Positions 43,876 to 52,636 of a stretch of DNA of 64,000 nucleotides are shown here, one piece after another (position 1 is the first letter of the stretch; each line of letters opens with the position of its first letter). The DNA comes from Caloranaerobacter ferrireducens (GTDB taxonomy: Bacteria; Bacillota; Clostridia; Tissierellales; Thermohalobacteraceae). A model generated the notes under the pieces. It was not told the DNA's origin. It saw nothing but the letters and a program-made list of their open reading frames with translations, and did no database searches. The translations under genes were made by a program, and so were the position numbers. The DNA is taken from NCBI RefSeq assembly GCF_001730685.1, contig NZ_MDJR01000003.1, forward strand, positions 1-64,000. Direction: 5' to 3'.

Positions 43876-44658
43876 GTGAGAATAATAGTTTGTATTAAAC
43901 AGGTTCCTGATACTACTGAAGTAAGACTAGACCCAATAACAGGAACATTAATAAGGGAAGGTGTACCTAGTATAATAAATCCAGATGATAAAAGTGGATT
44001 AGAAGCAGCTTTGAGGTTAAAAGATGAAATTGGTGCTGAAGTAACAGTATTGACTATGGGACCACCACAAGCAGAAAAAGCATTGAGGGAAGCTTTAGCA
44101 ATGGGAGCAGATAGAGCAATATTATTAAGTGATAGAGCGTTTGCAGGTGCAGATACTTGGGCTACATCCTCGACACTTGCAGCAGCTATAAGAAAGTTGG
44201 ATTATGACTTGATAATCGCTGGAAGACAAGCTATAGATGGCGATACTGCCCAAGTTGGGCCTCAAATAGCAGAACATTTAGGGCTTCCTCAAGTCAGTTA
44301 TGTAGCAGATTTAAAATTGGATAATGATAGATTAATTTTAAAGAGAATGTTTGAAGATGGATACTATTTAATTAGAGTAAAAATGCCTTGTTTAATAACT
44401 ACTCTAAGTGAGATGAATACTCCTAGATATATGTCAGTAAGTGGAGTATTTGATGCTTTTAGAGAAAAAGAAATAATAAAATGGACTTTAAAAGATATAG
44501 ATGTTGAACTTTCAAATATTGGTTTAAGAGGTTCTCCGACAAAAGTTAAGAAATCTTTTACGAAGGGAGCAAAAACAGCCGGTAAGGTATATGATGTGGA
44601 TCCAAAAGAGGCTGCACAAATAATAGTGGAAAAGTTAAAGGAGAAGTTTTTTATCTAA
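43876..44658 (+). CDS. etfB: Electron transfer flavoprotein subunit beta
   Basis: 260-aa EtfB; binds AMP or FAD and passes electrons to the acyl-CoA dehydrogenase. It has VCIKQVPDTTEVRLDP at the N-terminus and the signature RQAIDGDTAQVGPQIAEHLGLPQVSYV near residue 118. The start is GTG 43876 with AGGAGGG upstream. Whether it bifurcates electrons (NADH to ferredoxin plus enoyl-CoA) cannot be settled from this sequence alone. Confidence 0.93.
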   Translation: MRIIVCIKQVPDTTEVRLDPITGTLIREGVPSIINPDDKSGLEAALRLKDEIGAEVTVLTMGPPQAEKALREALAMGADRAILLSDRAFAGADTWATSSTLAAAIRKLDYDLIIAGRQAIDGDTAQVGPQIAEHLGLPQVSYVADLKLDNDRLILKRMFEDGYYLIRVKMPCLITTLSEMNTPRYMSVSGVFDAFREKEIIKWTLKDIDVELSNIGLRGSPTKVKKSFTKGAKTAGKVYDVDPKEAAQIIVEKLKEKFFI

Positions 44659-44686
44659 ATTTGGTATAGATTAAGGAGGGAGTACC

Positions 44687-45718
44687 TTGAATATTAAAGA
44701 ATTTAGAGGTGTGTATGTTTTTGTTGAGCAGAGAGAGGGTGAAATTCAGAGAGTTTCATTGGAGTTAATTGGAAAGGGTAGAGAGATTGCAAAAAAAATA
44801 GGCGAGTCTGTTACGGCTGTTATACTTGGGTATAATATAAAAGACAAAATAGATACTCTAATTTACTATGGAGCTGATGAAGTTATTTATATAGATGATG
44901 AAATATTAGATGTTTATATGACTGAACCTTATACTAAAGCTTTAACAGAAGTAATAAAATCAAGAAAGCCAGAAATATTTTTAATTGGTGCTACGGCAAT
45001 AGGTAGAGATTTAGCACCTAGAGTTTCAGCTAGAATACATACAGGGCTTACAGCAGACTGTACTTCTTTAGATATAGAAGAAGAAACTAGAAATCTTTTA
45101 ATGACAAGACCAGCTTTTGGTGGCAATTTAATGGCTACAATTGTCTGTCCAGACCATAGACCTCAAATGTCTACAGTAAGACCTGGAGTTATGCCATTGC
45201 TTGAAAAAGATGAAAACAGAGTTGGAAAGATTGAAGAGTTTAAAGTTAATTTTTCTAAAGAAGATATAAATGTTGAAATATTGGAAATAGTAAAAGAGAA
45301 AAAGCAGAAAATAAAAATTGAAGAAGCAAGTGTATTAGTTGCAGGGGGAAGAGGTATTGGTAAACCAGAGAAATTTGAATTGCTTAAAAAACTTGCAGAT
45401 AAGCTTGATGGATTAATTGCAGCCTCACGTGCAGTAGTTGATGCTGGATGGATTGATAGAGAACATCAAGTAGGACAGACTGGGAAAACAGTTAGACCTG
45501 ATTTATATATAGCATGTGGTATTTCAGGAGCAATTCAACATTTAGCTGGAATGGAAGAATCAGATTTTATTATTGCAATAAATAAAGACCCTGAAGCTCC
45601 TATTTTTGAAGTTGCTGATATTGGTATTGTTGGAGATGTAAATAAAGTAATTCCTGCATTAATTGAAGAAATAGAAGCTGTGAAAAAATCAAAAGAAATG
45701 CAAAACTCTCTTGACTAA
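44687..45718 (+). CDS. etfA: Electron transfer flavoprotein subunit alpha
   Basis: 343-aa EtfA with the C-terminal FAD domain: VAGGRGIGKPEKFELL, GASRAVVDAGW-like AASRAVVDAGWID, QVGQTGKTVRPDLYIACGISGAIQH, and INKDPEAPIFEVADIGIVGD. No N-terminal ferredoxin domain. TTG 44687 has AAGGAGGGAG upstream. The stop codon lies in the loop of the operon's terminator. Confidence 0.93.
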   Translation: MNIKEFRGVYVFVEQREGEIQRVSLELIGKGREIAKKIGESVTAVILGYNIKDKIDTLIYYGADEVIYIDDEILDVYMTEPYTKALTEVIKSRKPEIFLIGATAIGRDLAPRVSARIHTGLTADCTSLDIEEETRNLLMTRPAFGGNLMATIVCPDHRPQMSTVRPGVMPLLEKDENRVGKIEEFKVNFSKEDINVEILEIVKEKKQKIKIEEASVLVAGGRGIGKPEKFELLKKLADKLDGLIAASRAVVDAGWIDREHQVGQTGKTVRPDLYIACGISGAIQHLAGMEESDFIIAINKDPEAPIFEVADIGIVGDVNKVIPALIEEIEAVKKSKEMQNSLD

Positions 45719-45737
45719 AAGTCAAGAGAGTTTTTTT
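45702..45737 (+). terminator. Terminator of the acd-etfBA operon
   Basis: AAAACTCTCTTGACT-AAA-AGTCAAGAGAGTTTT followed by T; the stop TAA is in the loop. Confidence 0.9.
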
Positions 45738-45757
45738 ATAGTAAAATTACTGATGTT

Positions 45758-45786
45758 TTGTTTTTAAAATGCTAATATGATATAAT
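45758..45786 (+). promoter_or_regulatory. Promoter of the sigma-54 activator gene
   Basis: TTGTTT, 17 nt, TATAAT, 37 bp before the start codon. Confidence 0.65.
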
Positions 45787-45823
45787 TTTAACAAAGTCTA
45801 TTTATATAAAGGGTGAGAGTGCA

Positions 45824-47530
45824 ATGGAATTTGCAAGTAGTTTTAGAGAAGTTTTTAAAAATATGACTGACGCAGTAATAGGAATAGATAAATTAGGTAA
45901 TGTTGTTATAATTAATGAAGCTGCAAAGAAAATATTTGGATTTGAAACTATAAAAAAGAAAAAAATAGAAGATTTTATATTGAGTATTAAGCTCAATATA
46001 GTATTAGAAACTGGAAAAGAAGAACTAGAGAATAATTTTATATATAATGGAAGAAAATTTGTTTTAAACAAAATACCTGTATTTAAAGATGAAAAAGTTG
46101 AAGGAGCAATAGCTTTATTTCGTGAAGTTACAGATTATAGTAAATTGATAAAAATAATTAAAGAAGATAAAGTACATTTAGAAATACTCAATACAATTTT
46201 AGATGTATTAAATGAAAAAGTTGTTGTAGTAGATGAAAAAGGAATAATTACTATGATGAGTAAAGCATATAAAGAATTTATTGGTAGCCCTAACCCTGAA
46301 GGTAAGCACGTCACTGAAGTTATAGAAAATACAAGAATGCATATTATTTTAAAAACAGGAGTAATGGAAATTGGTGAGATTCAAGAAGTACAAGGTAATA
46401 AAATGGTAGCTATGCGTATTCCGATAAAAAAGAATGGAAAAGTAATTGGTGCTGTTGGAAAAGTTATGTTTAAAGATGTGAGTGATTTAGTTACTTTGAC
46501 TAATAAAGTTAATAGATTAGAGCAAGAATTAGAATATTATAAGAGTGAATTAAACAAAGAAAGAACTGCAAAATATTCATTTAAAGATATAATTGGCAGT
46601 AGTGCTAGTATTCAAGCAGTAAAAGAATTGGCTATGAAAGTAGCAAAAACAGATTCGAACGTTTTGATTACAGGAGAAAGTGGAACAGGAAAAGAGCTTT
46701 TTGCACATGCTATTCATAATGCTAGTAAAAGATATTTAGGTCCGTTTATTAGAATAAATTGTGCTGCAATACCAGATGAACTACTTGAATCTGAATTGTT
46801 TGGATATGAAGAAGGTGCGTTTACTGGTGCTAAAAAAGGTGGAAAGAAAGGAAAATTTGAACTAGCTAATGGAGGGACGATTTTACTTGATGAAATAGGG
46901 GATATGCCTATCAAAATGCAGGCTAAACTTTTAAGAGTAATCCAAGAAAAAGAGATTGAAAGATTAGGAGGAAATGTTGTAAGAAATATAGATGTTAGAA
47001 TAATAGCGTCTACAAATAAAGATTTGGAGATACTTGTAAAACAAGGATTATTTAGAGAAGATCTCTATTTTAGACTTAATGTAATGCCTATTAAAATACT
47101 TCCTTTAAGAGAAAGAAAAGAAGATATCAGTATGCTTGCAAAAAAACTTCTTGTAAAAGTATCTAGTAGACTAGGAAAATATGTGGAAGGTATTTCGGAT
47201 GATGCAATAAAATGTCTTGAAAGTTATGATTGGCCTGGAAATATTAGAGAGTTAGAAAATGTTATTGAAAGGGCAGTAAATTTATTAGATTCAGATTTGA
47301 TTATAAAGCCTGAGCATTTGCCTGAAAAAATAACTAAAAAAAGATCAAAGAAATACGTTTGTGAAGAAAAAAGTTTAAAAAAAATAATAGAAGAAATAGA
47401 GAAAGAAATTATTTTCGAATGTTTAGAAAAAAACAATTGGAATAAAAATAAAGTTGCTAAAATACTAGGAATTAGTAGAATTGGTTTATATAAGAAGATA
47501 GAAAGATATAATTTACAAAGTGTGCATTAG
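45824..47530 (+). CDS. Sigma-54-dependent transcriptional activator with PAS domains
   Basis: 568-aa enhancer-binding protein. Order: PAS domain about 10-105 (MTDAVIGIDKLGNVVIINEAAKKIFG), second PAS about 120-225, short coiled coil about 225-250, AAA+ domain about 255-490, and a Fis-type helix-turn-helix at the end (NKNKVAKILGISRIGLYKKIERY). Walker A is GESGTGKE near residue 285; the sigma-54 contact loop GAFTGA is at 331-336; Walker B is ILLDEIGD; the Arg finger is in LFREDLYFRLN. It very likely drives the sigma-54 promoter in front of acd-etfBA. The PAS signal is unknown; acyl-CoA or redox sensing would fit. Confidence 0.92.
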   Translation: MEFASSFREVFKNMTDAVIGIDKLGNVVIINEAAKKIFGFETIKKKKIEDFILSIKLNIVLETGKEELENNFIYNGRKFVLNKIPVFKDEKVEGAIALFREVTDYSKLIKIIKEDKVHLEILNTILDVLNEKVVVVDEKGIITMMSKAYKEFIGSPNPEGKHVTEVIENTRMHIILKTGVMEIGEIQEVQGNKMVAMRIPIKKNGKVIGAVGKVMFKDVSDLVTLTNKVNRLEQELEYYKSELNKERTAKYSFKDIIGSSASIQAVKELAMKVAKTDSNVLITGESGTGKELFAHAIHNASKRYLGPFIRINCAAIPDELLESELFGYEEGAFTGAKKGGKKGKFELANGGTILLDEIGDMPIKMQAKLLRVIQEKEIERLGGNVVRNIDVRIIASTNKDLEILVKQGLFREDLYFRLNVMPIKILPLRERKEDISMLAKKLLVKVSSRLGKYVEGISDDAIKCLESYDWPGNIRELENVIERAVNLLDSDLIIKPEHLPEKITKKRSKKYVCEEKSLKKIIEEIEKEIIFECLEKNNWNKNKVAKILGISRIGLYKKIERYNLQSVH

Positions 47531-47610
47531 ATAATTAGTTTATCTATTGAAATATATAAATATTAAGCGATAAAATAATTATAACTAATAGAATCAAGGG
47601 GAGGAGTTTT

Positions 47611-48576
47611 GTGAATAGAAAAAAAGTTTATATAACACGAAAAATACCTGATATAGGAATCAACCTTCTAAAGCAGCATTTTGAAGTTGAAATTAATATG
47701 GAAGATAGACCTTTAACTAAAGAAGAATTAATAAGCAATATTGAAGATAAAGATGCTGTGTTGTGTCAATTAACAGATTTGATTGATAAGGAAGTATATG
47801 ATAGGGCTAAGAATGTAAAGATATTTGCAAATTATGCAGTAGGATTTAATAATATAGATGTTGATGAGGCTACAAAAAGAGGTATTATTATTACAAATAC
47901 GCCTGGTGTGCTATCAGATGCAACTGCTGATTTAGCTTGGACTCTTTTATTAAGTGTTGCAAGAAGAATAGTTGAAGCTGATAAATATACTAGAGCTGGA
48001 AAGTTTAAATGTTGGTCTCCGACTCTTTTTTTAGGGCAAGATTTGGTTGGAAAGACTTTAGGCATAATTGGTGCTGGTAGAATAGGTAAGACGCTAGCTA
48101 AGAGGAGTATTGGGTTTGAGATGAAGATTTTGTATCATAATAGAAAAAGAGATGAGGAAATGGAAAAAATGTTTAATGCTAAGTGGGTTGATAAAGATAC
48201 TTTGTTAAAAGAATCAGACTTCATTTCTCTTCATGTTCCACTTACAAAAGAAACTTATCATATGATTGGAGAACGTGAATTCAAATTAATGAAAGAGACT
48301 GCAATTCTAATAAATACAGCTAGAGGTCCTGTGGTAGATGAAAAAGCACTAGTAAAGGCTTTAAAAGAAAAAGAAATCTGGGGAGCGGGATTGGATGTTT
48401 ATGAAAAAGAACCAGAAGTAGAGGAAGATTTAAAGAAAATGGATAACGTTGTTTTAGTGCCACATATAGGTAGTGCAACTATTAATACGAGAGATAATAT
48501 GGCGAAAATAGCTGCAAAAAACATAATAGCTGTATTAAACAATGAAAAACCATTAACTCCTGTAAATGATATATAA
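47611..48576 (+). CDS. D-isomer-specific 2-hydroxyacid dehydrogenase (glyoxylate/hydroxypyruvate reductase-like)
   Basis: 321-aa NAD(P)-dependent dehydrogenase. The Rossmann motif is LGIIGAGRIGKTLAKR near residue 150; the catalytic Arg is in INTARGPVVDE, Glu in YEKEP and His in VPHIGSAT. It could reduce glyoxylate, hydroxypyruvate or a branched 2-keto acid. Its place directly after the Acd-EtfBA regulator recalls LdhA in the reductive leucine pathway, but the dehydratase and CoA-transferase are not linked here. GTG 47611 has GGGGAGG upstream. Confidence 0.88.
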   Translation: MNRKKVYITRKIPDIGINLLKQHFEVEINMEDRPLTKEELISNIEDKDAVLCQLTDLIDKEVYDRAKNVKIFANYAVGFNNIDVDEATKRGIIITNTPGVLSDATADLAWTLLLSVARRIVEADKYTRAGKFKCWSPTLFLGQDLVGKTLGIIGAGRIGKTLAKRSIGFEMKILYHNRKRDEEMEKMFNAKWVDKDTLLKESDFISLHVPLTKETYHMIGEREFKLMKETAILINTARGPVVDEKALVKALKEKEIWGAGLDVYEKEPEVEEDLKKMDNVVLVPHIGSATINTRDNMAKIAAKNIIAVLNNEKPLTPVNDI

Positions 48577-48579
48577 GTT

Positions 48580-48616
48580 AAAATATAGGCTTAACAATAT
48601 GTTAAGCCTATATTTT
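48580..48616. terminator. Bidirectional terminator, 16-bp perfect stem
   Basis: AAAATATAGGCTTAAC-AATAT-GTTAAGCCTATATTTT between convergent genes. Confidence 0.88.
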
Positions 48617-49259
48617 ATCCTCCTAATGTTATGTCCTGTTTATCGTACCATTCAAGAGCTTGGTAAAAATGCTCTTCTCTAAAATCAGGCCAGTAATCAT
48701 CAATGAAATAGAAGTCTGAATAAACTGTTTGTAAAGGTAAAAAACCACTTAATCTTTTTCTACCTCCCCAGCGTATAACTAGGTCTATTCTTGAAATATC
48801 TTTTGAATGCAATAAGCCTATTACATTATTGGAGATATTTTTCTGATTTATTAAATTTTTTATATCCCATTGCCAACCATAGTTAACTAAAAAATTAACT
48901 TTTATACCTCCTTTACCAAATGTTTTTCTATTATTAGTATAAGGCAGTAATTCTTTAGGAAACATAGGAGAATCAGTATTACCTACTACTAACAAAGAAG
49001 CATCTTTATTTGAAAGTAATTCTACAGCTTTTATACATGCTTTAGTAAACGCTCTAGTTTGTATTGAAGGCCTTTTAGTATTATCCACAGTAAAACCATA
49101 AAATGTAAGCTCTTTAACTCCTATTTTTTTGCATAATTCAAACACTTTAATACCAGGGTCAAGACCTTTTTCATAGCCCATTTCTTTTGAAAGTCCTTTC
49201 CCGACGGCCCATCTTCTATTTCCATCAGGAATTATTCCGATATGTTTTGGTATTCTCAT
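48615..49259 (-). CDS. Divergent cis-prenyltransferase (undecaprenyl diphosphate synthase-like), 214 aa
   Basis: A member of the UppS fold by PKHIGIIPDGNRRWA (D12 is the Mg/diphosphate Asp) and a C-terminal LIRWGGRKRLSGFLPLQTVYSDFYFIDDYWPDF region. It departs from true UppS in several ways. It is about 30 residues shorter than usual. The motif normally RTSGExRxSNF reads RWGGRKRLSGF, so the Glu is lost. YAFSxENWxRP reads YGFTVDNTKRP. The product, if any, may be shorter or different; it is probably a paralogue, not the essential enzyme. CGGAGGT precedes the ATG. No lipid-pathway genes are adjacent. Confidence 0.8.
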   Translation of the reverse strand: MRIPKHIGIIPDGNRRWAVGKGLSKEMGYEKGLDPGIKVFELCKKIGVKELTFYGFTVDNTKRPSIQTRAFTKACIKAVELLSNKDASLLVVGNTDSPMFPKELLPYTNNRKTFGKGGIKVNFLVNYGWQWDIKNLINQKNISNNVIGLLHSKDISRIDLVIRWGGRKRLSGFLPLQTVYSDFYFIDDYWPDFREEHFYQALEWYDKQDITLGG

Positions 49260-49435
49260 AAGTTTACCTCCGATTTTAATTTCAATTCTATTATTGCCAT
49301 TTAATAATAAACTATAATCAATTTCTTGAGTATTGGAGATTTTTTGGCAAGAATATTATTGTTATTTCTTATTTCATACTTTAAAATATTAATTAAGCAA
49401 TTAAATCAATTTAAAAAACAGAAAGAGTGGATAAA

Positions 49436-50308
49436 TTGTTTGGCTATGTAACACCATATAAAGATGAATTGAAAGTTAGAGAATACAATACATTTAAAGC
49501 ATATTATTGCGGATTATGTAAGACTCTTGGAAGTGAATTTAATCAAGTAGTTAGATTTGGACTAAATTATGATTTTACTTTTTTAGGTCTTTTGTTATCA
49601 TCTTTAGACGAAGAAAGAGACAAGATAAAATTTGAAGGCTGTATTGCTAATCCATTTAAGAAAAAGCCTATTATAGTGAAAAATAAAAATCTTAGTTATA
49701 GTGCTTATATTAGTGTTATTCTAGTTTATTATAAATTGTTAGATGATTGGAAAGATGAAAGAAATTTACTTTCTTTAATGGGTATGATACCCTTTATTTT
49801 TCCCAAAAATAAAGCTAAAAACGTTTTTGAAGATAAATATTTAGCTGTTGTAAATAATTTAGACAAGCTAGCAAAACTAGAAAAAGAAAAATGTGATATT
49901 ATTGATGAGAGTGCTGATGTTTTTGGTAAGCTAATGGAAGAGATAGCTGCATCGCCGTTTATTAGTGATGATAGGACGATAAGAGTTTTAAGATGGCTTG
50001 GGTATAATTTAGGACGCTTTATTTACGTATTAGATGCATTTAATGATATTGAAAAAGATGTTAAAGAGGGGAATTATAACCCTATTCTTTTACAATATAA
50101 ATATAACTTAGAAGAAGGATTAGAAAGTTTTATTAATAGAGTAAGAGAACCTATAGAATTTACTCTGACATTTACGCTAGACAATTTGGCAAAAAGTTAC
50201 GAATTACTTGATATAAAATATAATAGAAGTATAATTGAAAATATAGTTTACATGGGAACAAGGCAGAAAATGATGCAGATTCTTAAGAAAAGGAGTTGTA
50301 AAAAATGA
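49436..50308 (+). CDS. DUF5685 family protein
   Basis: About 290 aa, belonging to a family of unknown function whose N-terminus reads [17 protein letters not shown] and carries [10 protein letters not shown]. The middle is helical with a conserved [18 protein letters not shown] segment reminiscent of the Asp-rich helices of prenyl-chain enzymes, though this is only a visual likeness. TTG 49436 gives the usual family start; GTG 49427 is an alternative. It overlaps the DnaJ-like gene by 4 bp, so the two are coupled. Confidence 0.75.
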   Translation: MFGYVTPYKDELKVREYNTFKAYYCGLCKTLGSEFNQVVRFGLNYDFTFLGLLLSSLDEERDKIKFEGCIANPFKKKPIIVKNKNLSYSAYISVILVYYKLLDDWKDERNLLSLMGMIPFIFPKNKAKNVFEDKYLAVVNNLDKLAKLEKEKCDIIDESADVFGKLMEEIAASPFISDDRTIRVLRWLGYNLGRFIYVLDAFNDIEKDVKEGNYNPILLQYKYNLEEGLESFINRVREPIEFTLTFTLDNLAKSYELLDIKYNRSIIENIVYMGTRQKMMQILKKRSCKK

Positions 50309-50913
50309 AAAATCCTTATGAGGTATTAGGTCTTAGAGAAGGTGCAAGTGAAGAAGAAATAAAGAGAGCATATAAGAGACTTGTGAGAAAATATCATCCA
50401 GACCAATATGTTAACAACCCTCTTGCTGATCTTGCTGAAGAAAAACTAAAAGAAATTAATGAAGCATATAACATTCTTATGAATAAAAGGAATAGAAATA
50501 ATGAAGATAATAATAACTGGAATTACTATCGATATGAAAGCGATAGTTATAATGAGTTCAATAAGGTTCGCAGATTAATTGATATGGGAAGACTTAAAGA
50601 AGCATATGATATATTAGAAAACAGTACGAATAGAGGAGCAGAATGGTATTTCTTAAAAGGAGTAATATTGTTGAAAAAAGGCTGGTATGAGCAAGGATAT
50701 CAGCATGTTAGGAGAGCTGTAAATTTGGATCCAAACAACGTTGAGTATAGAAATGTATTAAACAATATTTCTTTTAGAAATGAAACTTATAGAGATGTAG
50801 GGCGAAATATGGGTTATGGGGGCGATACTTCTCTTTGTGAAATTTGTCAGTGTTTAATATGTACTGATTGTTGTTGTGAATGTATGGGAGGAGATTTTAT
50901 TACTTGCTGTTAA
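50305..50913 (+). CDS. J-domain (DnaJ-like) protein with Cys-rich tail
   Basis: 202 aa. The N-terminal J domain (residues 2-65) has the HPD triad at 31-33, needed to stimulate Hsp70 ATPase. Residues 90-155 look like a TPR-like helical pair ([26 protein letters not shown]). The last 30 residues are packed with cysteine: [19 protein letters not shown] and a final CC, with nine or more Cys. It lacks the G/F region and zinc fingers of true DnaJ, so it is a specialised co-chaperone. ATGA overlap with the DUF5685 gene. Confidence 0.82.
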   Translation: MKNPYEVLGLREGASEEEIKRAYKRLVRKYHPDQYVNNPLADLAEEKLKEINEAYNILMNKRNRNNEDNNNWNYYRYESDSYNEFNKVRRLIDMGRLKEAYDILENSTNRGAEWYFLKGVILLKKGWYEQGYQHVRRAVNLDPNNVEYRNVLNNISFRNETYRDVGRNMGYGGDTSLCEICQCLICTDCCCECMGGDFITCC

Positions 50914-50927
50914 TGGGGGCAAATAAT

Positions 50928-51446
50928 ATGAGTAATTCAAGCAAGTCAAAAAAAGTAGCTCTAGGTGGTATTGTTGTATTATTATCTGTTTTGTGCCTAT
51001 ATTTAGCTTCGATATTACCTACTAATAAAATTTTTTTCTTTTGTTTGAGTACTGTTTTTATCGCTGTTATTATAATAGAATTTAAAACTTACTTTTCATT
51101 AATAACTTATGGAGCTGTCTCTATTTTAGGATTTATAGTTATACCTAACAAATTAATAATGATACCATATGTAATTTATTTTGGGTATTATGGAATAATA
51201 AAATATTATATTGAAAAAATAAATAATATTTTAGTTGAATGGGTAATAAAAATAGTCCTTTTCAACTTATTTGTCTATGTAACTTATATAATTACAGTAA
51301 ACTTATTTGTTAGTAATTTATATATAAAACTTCCAATATGGCTTATCTTATTGTTATTACAAGTATTATTTATTATTTATGATATATGTTATAGCTTAGC
51401 TATCAATTATTATAAATATAAATTAAGGAAGTTATTAAGGGTTTGA
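50928..51446 (+). CDS. Small polytopic membrane protein, 172 aa
   Basis: Five to six hydrophobic segments (VALGGIVVLLSVLCLYLASIL, FFFCLSTVFIAVIIIEF, IKIVLFNLFVYVTYIITVNLFV, PIWLILLLLQVLFIIYDI). ATG 50928 has GGGGGC about 7 nt upstream; an in-frame ATG 48 bp earlier lies within the DnaJ gene. It follows that gene by 14 bp and so completes a three-gene operon. No family is recognised. Confidence 0.65.
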   Translation: MSNSSKSKKVALGGIVVLLSVLCLYLASILPTNKIFFFCLSTVFIAVIIIEFKTYFSLITYGAVSILGFIVIPNKLIMIPYVIYFGYYGIIKYYIEKINNILVEWVIKIVLFNLFVYVTYIITVNLFVSNLYIKLPIWLILLLLQVLFIIYDICYSLAINYYKYKLRKLLRV

Positions 51447-51459
51447 TGTGAAATTAACA

Positions 51460-51488
51460 TTGAGTATTTAAAATATTTATGCTATACT
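51460..51488 (+). promoter_or_regulatory. Promoter of the structured leader before the HgdB-like operon
   Basis: TTGAGT, 17 nt, TATACT; the start point would be near 51495. Confidence 0.65.
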
Positions 51489-51493
51489 TAATC

Positions 51494-51601
51494 AGCAAAA
51501 TTGAATAAGACAGTTCGAAACCATCCTGTCTTTAAACAAAACTACGGGCCAGCTACCGATATAGGTAGTTTTAATAGAGAGGGCACGTATGCCCTTTTTT
51601 T
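51494..51601 (+). ncRNA. Structured leader RNA ending in a terminator (candidate riboswitch, attenuator or sRNA)
   Basis: About 108 nt between a promoter and a perfect terminator. P1 is AAGACAG (507-513)/CTGTCTT (526-532) with a 12-nt loop. P2 is AAAACTAC (538-545)/GTAGTTTT (565-572, last digits of 51 kb). An alternative hairpin CTACC/GGTAG (553-557 with 564-568) excludes P2. The terminator is AGGGCA-CGTA-TGCCCT plus T7. GGGC at 546-549 could instead pair with the GCCC of the terminator. Mutually exclusive pairings ahead of a terminator are typical of a switch. The GCCAGCTACCGATAT part weakly recalls the 3' part of c-di-GMP-I aptamers, but the rest does not fit, so no class is assigned. Confidence 0.6.
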
Positions 51602-51638
51602 GTACTTTTTGGATTTAATTGTTTAGGAGGTACTTAAG

Positions 51639-52634
51639 ATGAAAACAATAGGGATAACTACAACCGTTCCAATAGAAGTTTTATTAGCTGCTGGATACAG
51701 AGTTATTGACTTAAATAATCTTTTTATTACTTCAGAGGATTATGGAAAATATATAGAGATAGCAGAAAGAGATGGTTTTCCAAAAAGCTCATGTGCTTGG
51801 ATTAAAGGTATCTATGGGGCAGTTTTGGAAAATGAGATTACTGAAGTAATAGGTGTAATAGAAGGAGATTGTTCAAATACTAAAGTGTTGATAGAAGTAT
51901 TAAAACAAAAGGGCATAAAGGTATATCCTTTTTCATATCCACATAGTCATAGCTTAAGTGATGTAAAGAAAGCAATAAAAGATTTTATGTCTTTATTTGG
52001 AGTTTATGAAACTCAAGTTGAGTTAATCAGAAAAAGACTAAACGATATTAGAAAAATTGCAAAGAGGATAGATGAGCTTACGTATATAGAAGGAAAAGTA
52101 AATGGGTTTGAAAATCATTTATATCAAGTAAGTTTGAGTGATTTTAATGGAAATATAGACGAATTTGAGGAAATGCTATTAAAAAAATTGCATGAAATTG
52201 AAAAAAGAAGTCCAGTAATGAGGAAAGTAAGATTAGGGTATATAGGTGTACCACCTATGACTGGTGATTTATATGAATTTGTAGAGAAATTTGACTCACA
52301 TATAATTTACAATGAAGTTCAAAGAGAGTTTGCTTTTCCAAGGGCTGAAAATGCTAAAGATATTTATGAGCAGTATTATGATTATACTTATCCATATGAT
52401 ATTGGGTTTAGATTAGAAAAGATAAAAGAAGAAATTAAGAAGAGAAAAATAGATGGTATTATACATTATACTCAAGCTTTTTGTTATAGAGCAATCGAAG
52501 ATATTATTATAAAAAAAGAATTAGATGTTCCAGTTTTAAATATAGAAGGTGATAAATTAAATCATCTAGATGCTAGAACTAAATTTAGAATAGAAGCATT
52601 TTTAGATATGCTTAGTGACTTGAAGGGGTGCTGA
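51639..52634 (+). CDS. 2-hydroxyacyl-CoA dehydratase subunit-like (HgdB/HgdD family) protein
   Basis: 331-aa cytoplasmic protein of the HgdB-type superfamily. The N-terminus (MKTIGITTTVPIEVLLAAGY) matches the family start. Three conserved-looking cysteines, C52 (SSCAWIKG), C78 (EGDCSNTK) and C282 (AFCYRAIED), would hold one [4Fe-4S] cluster. It is shorter than true dehydratase subunits, and no second subunit or CoA-transferase is near, so the substrate may not be a hydroxyacyl-CoA. The adjacent activase would deliver electrons by ATP hydrolysis. AGGAGG precedes ATG 51639. Behind a terminated leader. Confidence 0.82.
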   Translation: MKTIGITTTVPIEVLLAAGYRVIDLNNLFITSEDYGKYIEIAERDGFPKSSCAWIKGIYGAVLENEITEVIGVIEGDCSNTKVLIEVLKQKGIKVYPFSYPHSHSLSDVKKAIKDFMSLFGVYETQVELIRKRLNDIRKIAKRIDELTYIEGKVNGFENHLYQVSLSDFNGNIDEFEEMLLKKLHEIEKRSPVMRKVRLGYIGVPPMTGDLYEFVEKFDSHIIYNEVQREFAFPRAENAKDIYEQYYDYTYPYDIGFRLEKIKEEIKKRKIDGIIHYTQAFCYRAIEDIIIKKELDVPVLNIEGDKLNHLDARTKFRIEAFLDMLSDLKGC

Positions 52635-52636
52635 AG

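Noticed and set aside
42724-45718. Complete butyrate operon
   Set aside because: Thiolase, 3-hydroxybutyryl-CoA dehydrogenase and crotonase are absent; only the dehydrogenase and EtfBA are present.
51494-51601. Calling the leader a cyclic di-GMP-I riboswitch
   Set aside because: Only a short stretch (GCCAGCTACCGATAT) is reminiscent; the conserved GCAAACC and the third helix of that aptamer are not present.
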